A stretch of 64,000 bases of DNA from Liquorilactobacillus mali KCTC 3596 = DSM 20444 (GTDB lineage: Bacteria > Bacillota > Bacilli > Lactobacillales > Lactobacillaceae), in NCBI RefSeq assembly GCF_000260415.1, contig NZ_BACP01000037.1:49138-113137 (forward strand), read 5' to 3'. The notes under the pieces are model-generated. The model was not told the DNA's origin, searched no databases, and saw only the letters and a list, made by a program, of their open reading frames with translations. The position numbers were made by a program, and so were the translations under genes. This document shows positions 58,705 through 64,000 of the stretch, piece by piece (the first letter of the stretch is position 1; each line of letters opens with the position of its first letter).

Positions 58705-59385
58705 ATGTATCGATTTTATGTTCAACCTCAACAAAATGTATATACTCGTTCACTAATTGGTTATGAGATGTTGTTTCGTAAATATGACTGTAACGGATGG
58801 CATTTACCCCAAGACTTTGCCTCAATTCCGTTTGAAGAACAAATTAATTTATTAAAAAAAGTGGGAACAGATCTCAAATTGAAGGTCGAGTCTTTGTCTT
58901 TTAACCTTAACCGTGAACAATTTACTAGTCAAACGATGACAAACATATTGATTGAGACCCAAAAACAAATTTATCCTGCAACGTTAATCGTTGAATTAAC
59001 GGAAGATCAAGGAAATCAAAATATTAGGACCGAAGAAATCAAGCAATATGCAAAGCAATATCTTAAGTATGGGATAGAGTTGAGTATAGATGATGTCAGC
59101 AGTGGAGACAATATTTACGAAAAAATCGCTCCACTTTTAGATATTACTTCAGAGATTAAGTTTCCAATGCAAAATCTGTGCAGTGAGCACCGAGAATCAG
59201 AGATTCCAGGACAGTTGTTGTTTTGGCGGAAAATAGCACGGAATTTTGGGTTAAGATTGATTGTTGAAGGGATTGAGAGTGCAGGGGATGATGAACTATT
59301 AAATGAACTAGATCTTCCCTTGCGTCAAGGATATTTTTATGAAAAACCGCATCTTTTCAGATTGATAGGTGATCCCAAATTATAA
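58705..59385 (+). CDS. EAL-domain protein (possible c-di-GMP phosphodiesterase)
   Basis: A stand-alone EAL domain of 226 residues. The motif is EML in LIGYEMLFRKYD. Later catalytic positions look kept: Asn in FNLNREQF, Glu in VELTEDQ, Asp-Asp in LSIDDVSSGDN, Lys in EIKFP, Glu in LIVEGIES and Gln in RQGYFYEKP. The DDFG loop is changed to DDVSSG. No GGDEF partner is in the window. ATG 58705 follows GAGGAG at 8 bp. It could be an enzyme or only a c-di-GMP binder. Confidence 0.85.
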   Translation: MYRFYVQPQQNVYTRSLIGYEMLFRKYDCNGWHLPQDFASIPFEEQINLLKKVGTDLKLKVESLSFNLNREQFTSQTMTNILIETQKQIYPATLIVELTEDQGNQNIRTEEIKQYAKQYLKYGIELSIDDVSSGDNIYEKIAPLLDITSEIKFPMQNLCSEHRESEIPGQLLFWRKIARNFGLRLIVEGIESAGDDELLNELDLPLRQGYFYEKPHLFRLIGDPKL

Positions 59386-59594
59386 GTAGCTCTGATGTAA
59401 AAATAAAAGTTTCCTAGGAACAGTTTTAGGAGGCCATTATCTACAATAAATACTAAATTTAATATTACTGGTAATCCTTAATATTTCATCAATTTGGTAT
59501 GTTGTCGTACAGCTTATTTTAATAGTTCTCATCTTTTTTGGATTTCTACTGAAAAAATTATTGCTAAGAACAGATACATAAGAGGACTGAAACA

Positions 59595-59632
59595 TAAAAA
59601 AGCCGCAATTATGATAATCGCGACTTTTTTTT
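59595..59632. terminator. Bidirectional terminator between EAL and MerR-TipAS genes
   Basis: AAAAAAGCCGC pairs imperfectly with GCGACTTTTTTT around an AT-rich loop. The genes on both sides end towards it. The stretch 59386-59594 holds no confident gene. Confidence 0.65.
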
Positions 59633-59699
59633 ATTGAATGGTAATACATCACATGCTAAAAAAACTAGGAATTAAATCTATGGTTACTGCTGGATTAGG

Positions 59700-60464
59700 C
59701 TAAGCATAATAATCAATTATTTCTTTTAGCGTTTTAGCCGCTCCTTTTTTACCAGTACCCTCTTCGTAATATTTGGTAAAACGTTTATCAGAGATATACA
59801 TGGCTGCCAAATTTCTATGTGCTTCAGGTGAATACTGTTCCTTTGACCAATGCACAAGTAAAAATTCTTTGTGTAAATCAAAAAGACGTTTTGCAGCTGG
59901 CAGTTTAAAATCATGTGTACCTACTAATGCCTTAAGTTTTGTTAAAATTTGATTGGTCAATTCCTCAAGATGTATCATATCGGTTTCCGATAGGGAATTA
60001 AACTTTCGGTTGCTGTCGTCAATGGTTGTTTCACCGTATTTATTTCGAATTTCTTTACCATATTGTATCTCATTGTCATCAATTGCTTTTGCCTTAAAGG
60101 CCGCAAATTTTTCTGTATCACTCATTACGGATGCTCCTTTCATTGTCGCAAGTGTTTCATCTAAATTGACAAGCAAATCTGACAATCGGTGTTGCTCAGC
60201 AATAATCTTCTTACGTTGGTCACATAAGGCCTGATATTGTATGGCTCCAGAATCTTCTAAAATTTTTTTAATTTGATTCAGTGGCAAATCGAACAATCTT
60301 AAAAACATAATCTTCTGGAGCTGGTTAACTTCAGCTTCATCATAATAACGATAATTGTTTTCTGGATCTCTTCGTGCTTCTAAAAGGCCTTTTTTATCAT
60401 AGAAGCGCAATGTTCTCGTTGAAATGCCTGCTAGTTTTGCTAATTCTGTTATCGAATAAGTCAT
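59700..60464 (-). CDS. MerR regulator with TipAS effector domain
   Basis: A 254-residue regulator. The N-terminal MerR domain reads YSITELAKLAGISTRTLRFY and DKKGLLEARRDP. A coiled-coil dimer helix follows (about 80-110). The C-terminal TipAS domain has FDLHKEFLLVHWSKEQYSPE and FTKYYEEGTGKKGAAKTL, the fold that binds thiopeptide-like drugs in TipA proteins. It is a single-gene unit whose own promoter has the MerR-type 19-bp spacer. The ligand is unknown. Confidence 0.92.
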   Translation of the reverse strand: MTYSITELAKLAGISTRTLRFYDKKGLLEARRDPENNYRYYDEAEVNQLQKIMFLRLFDLPLNQIKKILEDSGAIQYQALCDQRKKIIAEQHRLSDLLVNLDETLATMKGASVMSDTEKFAAFKAKAIDDNEIQYGKEIRNKYGETTIDDSNRKFNSLSETDMIHLEELTNQILTKLKALVGTHDFKLPAAKRLFDLHKEFLLVHWSKEQYSPEAHRNLAAMYISDKRFTKYYEEGTGKKGAAKTLKEIIDYYA

Positions 60465-60491
60465 GATTGTGTCGCCTCACTTGCAAAATAA

Positions 60492-60522
60492 AGTATAAAC
60501 TTTGACGTAGAGTAAAGGTCAA
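60492..60522 (-). promoter_or_regulatory. MerR-type promoter with a 19-bp spacer
   Basis: -35 TTGACC (60517-60522) and -10 TATACT (60492-60497) are 19 bp apart. A dyad, ACTTT...AAAGGT, lies in the spacer. MerR proteins untwist such overlong spacers to activate. Confidence 0.75.
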
Positions 60523-60743
60523 GTACTTACTGCAAAATAATAAAATAAAAATATATGACAATCAAATAACTCCTATGAATAGGTAAGCAATGATTCTCTC
60601 CCTGATTTTTTTCTATAGTCGGACATATAGATTTGTTTCCTGTTGTAACAATCCTCCGTCATTAGATTTTAATTATGAAACACAAGGGGTGGAGGTTATA
60701 TTTCCATTTAAACTCTTTAAATATGACAGTTTAGCAATTTTAA

Positions 60744-60915
60744 AGGGGTTGGGCCAAAAATGAAATTTTAACCTAGCCCCTCTATTTATTCCGGATAAAC
60801 GTGTTCCATAAATCAAAATTTTCCGTCTAACCTTGAATCACTCATAGCAAGTTACTCGCTATGTTTGTAATTTCTTGTTAGTACTCAAATTTTACTGACT
60901 TATGTCACACTCCCT
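60744..60915 (+). repeat. Dispersed repeat, full copy D
   Basis: A 172-bp copy starting AGGGGTTGGGCCAAAAATG, with GTGTTCCATAAATCAAAATT inside and ending GACTTATGTCACACTCCCT. The 5' hairpin is GGGGTTGGGC / GCCTAGCCCC-like. The 3' hairpin would be CATAA(G)TC / GACTTATG. It lies between the MerR-TipAS promoter region and the small gene at 60927, beyond that gene's stop. Confidence 0.85.
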
Positions 60916-60926
60916 TTAGTTAATCT

Positions 60927-61277
60927 TTAATTAATACTATTGTTAATTAAATCGACAACGTTTTCTGGATTATCAACACCTAAAATTAAACGGGTATACT
61001 TTTCATTTTTTAACTGAATGACTACTGGTTTATTTCCTCTTTTAATATTAAAAAAGCTTTCTTTTCCAATTTTTTTAAAACTTCCAGACCAATATCCCGG
61101 AAGAGTCGTTCCAGGAAATTTTATCCCCTTGCTTTCATTTAAAATCCCTGTATCAATAGAAGCTCCAACTACATTTTGTAAGGAAACTTCTATTCTTTCC
61201 TTCAATGAAGCCAATTTATTTATTCCTTGTGGTATTACCAATAATTTGTTATTTTTTATTTCTACTTTATTTTGCAT
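60927..61277 (-). CDS. Small protein, possible bacterial PH-like domain
   Basis: A 116-residue soluble protein. VEIKNNKLLVIPQGINKLAS, SLQNVVGASIDTGI and RLILGVDNPENVVDLINNSI suggest a small beta-barrel like bacterial PH domains (the lone C-terminal helix after GVDNPENVV is typical). No enzyme motif is seen. It starts 11 bp after the short TetR gene, so it is in its operon and probably under its control. The family call is tentative. Confidence 0.6.
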   Translation of the reverse strand: MQNKVEIKNNKLLVIPQGINKLASLKERIEVSLQNVVGASIDTGILNESKGIKFPGTTLPGYWSGSFKKIGKESFFNIKRGNKPVVIQLKNEKYTRLILGVDNPENVVDLINNSIN

Positions 61278-61288
61278 ACTAAGCTCCC

Positions 61289-61654
61289 TTATTCTATTAA
61301 TCCACTATGTTTTAATAGCTCTAAGCCAATTTTTTCTGCTATTTTTTCGTTTTGATGTTCTACATACCACGCTTGGACAATATCATATACTTTTTTATTT
61401 CTAGATGTTACTTCTAGCATTGCTACTATAAGAAGTCCCCATTTTAATTGATTATTACTCCTTTCCAAACTTAATTTGAGCGCGGAAATAAACATACCTT
61501 GCTTACTTCCAAATGTTGCATACAAGCTACCTCTAAGTAGCCCCGTACATTCAACAATGTCATCTAGTGATGTTCCATTATAGCCTTTTTTTATAAATAT
61601 TTGTCCAATCTGAGAAAGAACATCGTCTGTATTAAAGCTTTTTTTTCTTCCCAT
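61289..61654 (-). CDS. Short TetR-family regulator
   Basis: 121 residues, much shorter than the usual 190. The DNA-binding part is complete: GTSLDDIVECTGLLRGSLYA and TFGSKQGMFISALK. The ligand domain is cut down to about 60 residues. It reads into a stop without signs of frameshift, so it may be a compact subtype or a recent truncation. A dyad 20 bp before the start is a likely autoregulatory operator. Confidence 0.8.
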   Translation of the reverse strand: MGRKKSFNTDDVLSQIGQIFIKKGYNGTSLDDIVECTGLLRGSLYATFGSKQGMFISALKLSLERSNNQLKWGLLIVAMLEVTSRNKKVYDIVQAWYVEHQNEKIAEKIGLELLKHSGLIE

Positions 61655-61673
61655 GAGTGAATTATATATTTAT

Positions 61674-61689
61674 TTGACTAAACGGTCAA
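61674..61689 (-). promoter_or_regulatory. Operator-like dyad before the short TetR gene
   Basis: TTGAC-TAAACG-GTCAA lies 20 bp upstream of the TetR start. Equal arms spaced by 6 bp are usual for TetR operators. Confidence 0.6.
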
Positions 61690-61730
61690 GTAAATATATA
61701 ACCAGTGCATTTTAGGGTCCATAATTACCG

Positions 61731-61773
61731 AATACTCCTTCAACAACTACGATTAAGTTATTGAAGGGGTATT
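61731..61773. terminator. Hairpin in the TetR-GNAT intergenic region
   Basis: AATACTCCTTCAA pairs with TTGAAGGGGTATT (one mismatch). There is little T tract. The stretch 61690-62121 has no confident gene. A 19-codon frame at 61996-62055 has AAGGAGG upstream but with too long a spacing. Confidence 0.45.
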
Positions 61774-62121
61774 TATAAAAAGATCCTTTAATTTAATTTG
61801 CATAAATTTATTAGGATCAAATATTTCGTTTCATGAATTTAATTGTGATTATGAGACACCAAATTAAGCGAAAAGGCCACTTAAAATATCACCAGACTGT
61901 GCAAGTGTAACTTTTTTGTTGAAGCTTTTTAAACTGGATAAAAATTAATGCTAGTGGCTTTCAAAATGTCAATCAAGGAGGATTAGGTAAACAAAATGAT
62001 TATTATTAAAAAATTTTTTCTACGGTTTCAAAGGAAATCAGTATTTTTTGAATAGATAAATATGATAAACTGTAGCTTATACTTTTATCAGATGTTTATT
62101 TTAACTCAAAAGGAGAACGCG

Positions 62122-62646
62122 ATGATGAAAAACTTTCAAAAACCAATCTCAATTCGTATTGCAAAGCGTAATGACATTCCTCGACTAACAGAGATTTACA
62201 ATCAAGCTATTATGGTAGGAGGAATTACTGCAGATTTGGACCCTGTAAGTATAGATCAGCGTACTAATTGGTTTAATGAGCATAGTGATGATTTACGACA
62301 TCCAATAATGGTGGCAGTTGATAATAACAATGAAGTTATCGGTTATGGATATTTGAGCTATTATAGGCCAAGACGTGGCGTAAATGAGGTGGCTGAGGTT
62401 TCTTATTACTTTGATATTGACTATTTGGGTCGTGGATATGGTTCAGCAATGTTGTCCGAATTAATTTCTTATGCAAAGTCACATAAAATTCGGGTACTTC
62501 TGGCGATACTACACAAAAATAATGTTCGTTCTATTGCGCTTCTGAAAAAATTTGGTTTTGAAATATGGGGTGAATTACCACGTATGACACATGACGATCA
62601 CGATAATTACTACGATCAAGCTATTTTTGGAACTAACCTAGAATAG
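62122..62646 (+). CDS. GNAT-family N-acetyltransferase (phosphinothricin-acetyltransferase-like)
   Basis: Transfers acetyl from acetyl-CoA to an amine; 174 residues. It has the N-terminal ISIRIAKRNDIPRLTEIYNQ, the AcCoA motif DYLGRGYGSAMLSELI and NVRSIALLKKFGFEIWGEL. It resembles the PAT/bar and YwnH types, whose natural substrates in lactobacilli are mostly unknown. ATG 62122 follows AAGGAG at 6 bp; the longer ATG at 62062 has no ribosome site. Repeat copy E starts 4 bp after the stop. Confidence 0.88.
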   Translation: MMKNFQKPISIRIAKRNDIPRLTEIYNQAIMVGGITADLDPVSIDQRTNWFNEHSDDLRHPIMVAVDNNNEVIGYGYLSYYRPRRGVNEVAEVSYYFDIDYLGRGYGSAMLSELISYAKSHKIRVLLAILHKNNVRSIALLKKFGFEIWGELPRMTHDDHDNYYDQAIFGTNLE

Positions 62647-62650
62647 AAAC

Positions 62651-62791
62651 GGGGCTGGGTCAAAAGTGAAATTTAAACCTATCTCCGCTGCTTATTCCGG
62701 ATAAATGTGTTCCATAAGTCAAAATTTTCCGTCTAACCTCGAATCACTCACAGCAAATTACTCAAATTTTACCGACTTATGTCACACTCCC
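62651..62791 (+). repeat. Dispersed repeat, copy E with internal deletion
   Basis: A 141-bp copy from GGGGCTGGGTCAAAAGTG to GACTTATGTCACACTCCCT. Against copy F it lacks 29 bp between two ACTCA direct repeats. It lies 4 bp after the GNAT stop and can act as its terminator. Confidence 0.85.
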
Positions 62792-62931
62792 TTTTTAGTT
62801 ATCCATGGTAAACAAAACACAAGTTGGATTAATAGTCTTGTAGTCACCTGACTTACTGATTGGCTAGCTCGGAACACTCAAGTTAAAGTAGGCAATCTCT
62901 AGCCTTCCAAAAAAACCCCTAACGACTGTCG

Positions 62932-63000
62932 CTCCTATCCTAGTATTTGGTACACAAATATTTAGACATTTGTGCCATAATAAAATGACTAGGATAGGAG
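62932..63000 (+). repeat. Nested inverted repeats upstream of the IS3 transposase
   Basis: The outer arms CTCCTATCCTAGT and ACTAGGATAGGAG pair perfectly. The inner arms GGTACACAAAT and ATTTGTGCC pair almost fully. The right outer arm contains the orfA ribosome site GGAG, so folding of mRNA that reads in from outside would hide it. Confidence 0.75.
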
Positions 63001-63007
63001 TTTTTAT

Positions 63008-63271
63008 ATGAAACGATATACTGATGATTTTAAAGCCAGCATTATTAAAATGCACACCGAGGAAAAGAGATCAGTTCGTTCTCTTTCAGAAGAATATGCA
63101 GTGTCTCCTGCATCAATTCATAACTGGATTAAAGATGCAAAATCTGTTGAACTTGATGATGGAACTGAAGTTACTTCTAAAGAATTTAAAAAATTACAAA
63201 AAGAGAACCAACGTCTCAAGGAGGAATTGGAGATTTTAAAAGCTGCGGCGGTGTTACTGGGAAAGCATTAG
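63008..63271 (+). CDS. IS3-family transposase OrfA
   Basis: An 87-residue transposase subunit. The helix-turn-helix is RSVRSLSEEYAVSPASIHNW, followed by a leucine-zipper-like helix (KKLQKENQRLKEELEILKA) that pairs with OrfB. It is complete and has a GGAG ribosome site inside the upstream inverted repeat. OrfB continues in the -1 frame from its 3' end, typical of frameshift fusion in IS3 elements. The IS ends were not fixed. Confidence 0.9.
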   Translation: MKRYTDDFKASIIKMHTEEKRSVRSLSEEYAVSPASIHNWIKDAKSVELDDGTEVTSKEFKKLQKENQRLKEELEILKAAAVLLGKH

Positions 63272-64000
63272 GGCGAGTTAAAACTCTTGTTTTCGTTAAG
63301 ATTCAGTTATCCTATCACCGCCTATCCTTAATACTTTCAACTTTAAGATTAGCTCGCAGCACCTATTACCATTGGTTGAACTATCTACCTAGGGGCTGGG
63401 CCAAAAGTGAAATTTTAGCCTAGCTCTTCTATTTATTACGGATAAACGTGTTCCATAAGTCAAAATTTTCCGTCTAACCTCGAATTACTCATAGCAAATT
63501 ACTCACTATGTTCGTAATTTTTTGTTAGTACTCAAATTTTACCGACTTATGTCACACTCCCCATTATTTAAAAGAAATCATTCGAAAAATTTGGGAAGAA
63601 AACTATCGCGCTTATGGTTATCCAAAAATCAAACTAGCATTAAATAGACTGGGAATTATAGTTGGTGTCAAACCGATTTTTCGGCTAATGCAAGAAATGA
63701 AGATTCACTCTCTCATGTATCGACGTTTTAAAAAGCCTGGTACTCATGTTGATTATTTACAACGTCCCAATCTGATTAAAAACAAGCCAAAAGCTAGTAC
63801 TTGGCGAGCTGATATTACTTATCTTGATCTACGACCTGGAACTTGGGTATATCTTAGTTCAGTGTATGAGCCAAAGGTTCATAAAATACTAGCATATAAA
63901 ATAGGACGACAGATGAATGCCAAACTAGTAGTAGATATAGTTGACCAAGCACTTGAACATCATAAAAGGCCAGCATATTTTCATTCAGATATGGGTTCAC
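63262..64000 (+). pseudogene. IS3-family transposase OrfB, interrupted by repeat copy F and cut by the window end
   Basis: The reading frame KALGRVKTLVFVKIQLSYHR to RSTYYHWLNYLP runs to 63390. It is broken by the 172-bp repeat, which contains a TAG in frame, and resumes in the same frame at YLKEIIRKIWEENYRAYGYP. The rve catalytic part shows STWRADITYLDL (first Asp) and FHSDMGS (second Asp). The third DDE residue lies beyond the window. The element cannot make active OrfB, but it could move in trans. Confidence 0.85.
63391..63562 (+). repeat. Dispersed repeat, full copy F, inserted in IS3 orfB
   Basis: A 172-bp copy from AGGGGCTGGGCCAAAAGTG to GACTTATGTCACACTCCCC. Imperfect end repeats GGGGCTGGG and CACACTCCCC point inwards. 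The 3' module has CATAAGTC...GACTTATG with inner CATAG...CTATG. No open frame is seen. Confidence 0.88.

Noticed and set aside
59450..59563. Hydrophobic frame (IWYVVVQLILIVLIFFGFLL) downstream of the EAL gene
   Set aside because: It has no usable start codon or ribosome site; it may be the remnant of a membrane protein, but evidence is too thin.
59652..59703. Short frame MLKKLGIKSMVTAGLG before the MerR-TipAS stop
   Set aside because: Only 16 codons, no ribosome site, overlaps the end of a real gene.
60690..60764. GTG frame running into repeat copy D
   Set aside because: It ends inside the repeat, is 24 codons long and matches nothing recognisable.
61996..62055. 19-codon frame before the GNAT gene, possible leader peptide
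   Set aside because: AAGGAGG is present but 14 bp from the ATG, which is too far; no attenuator structure was found between it and the GNAT start.
25929..63562. CRISPR array suspected from the recurring repeat
   Set aside because: The copies are about 140-172 bp, widely scattered and not separated by uniform spacers; no cas genes are present.

Overview
The window is AT-rich chromosomal DNA from a low-GC Gram-positive of the Lactobacillaceae. It carries the replication-origin region (rpmH, rnpA, yidC / dnaA, dnaN, yaaA, recF, gyrB, gyrA, rpsF, ssb, rpsR, gdpP, rplI, dnaC, purA). It also holds a malolactic enzyme, an intracellular-type glucansucrase, a partial menaquinone pathway and LytTR/Lrg genes. 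The leaderless glucansucrase plus malolactic enzyme suggests Liquorilactobacillus (the L. hordei / L. nagelii / L. mali group); this genus assignment is inference.

Layout. Positions 1-3.3 kb hold the end of a mannose-class PTS operon with an RpiR regulator, a decayed ABC-transporter fragment, an aldo/keto reductase and tRNA-Asn. Positions 3.3-10.4 kb are one minus-strand operon: a CUT1-type ABC importer followed by a beta-CASP-like metallo-hydrolase and a cytoplasmic 5'-nucleotidase-family enzyme. Positions 11-31 kb are the conserved replication block, read away from the origin on the minus strand. It is interrupted by mleS between dnaN and yaaA and carries a PnuC-family transporter under tandem NrdR boxes. 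oriC is bipartite: DnaA boxes lie upstream of dnaA (30.69-31.0 kb), and a DnaA-trio unwinding element lies between dnaA and dnaN (29.16 kb). Positions 31.1-32.5 kb hold rpmH-rnpA-yidC on the plus strand; jag and mnmE do not follow, and the conserved synteny ends there.

Positions 32.8-50.2 kb are accessory and regulatory. They hold a MarR-controlled efflux pump, PepO, a second aldo/keto reductase beside an OhrR-like sensor, and LrgAB with its LytR regulator. The LytS kinase gene is separated from lytR by a MerR/MFS/DUF4811 efflux module. Next come a second MerR, a VOC protein, a TetR and a hotdog thioesterase-menB-menE set that could take o-succinylbenzoate to 1,4-dihydroxy-2-naphthoate.

Positions 50.4-55.7 kb are the most interesting part. 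nrdI sits behind tandem NrdR boxes. A self-cleaving S24 repressor faces a two-gene operon through three shared operator sites; that operon encodes a small basic protein and a two-helix, holin-like membrane protein. Directly downstream is a catalytically complete GH70 glucansucrase without a signal peptide, preceded by a near-perfect LexA (SOS) box. I infer a damage-inducible module that makes a leaderless glucansucrase and possibly releases it.

Positions 55.8-64 kb hold TetR/NAD(P)H oxidoreductase, a Nox-family flavoprotein with Asp in place of the redox Cys42, an orphan EAL protein, a MerR-TipAS regulator with a 19-bp promoter spacer, a short TetR, a GNAT acetyltransferase and an IS3-family element. 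A dispersed repeat of about 172 bp, with a terminator-like hairpin at its 5' end, occurs six times in intact or degenerate form. One copy interrupts the IS3 transposase, so the repeat has moved.
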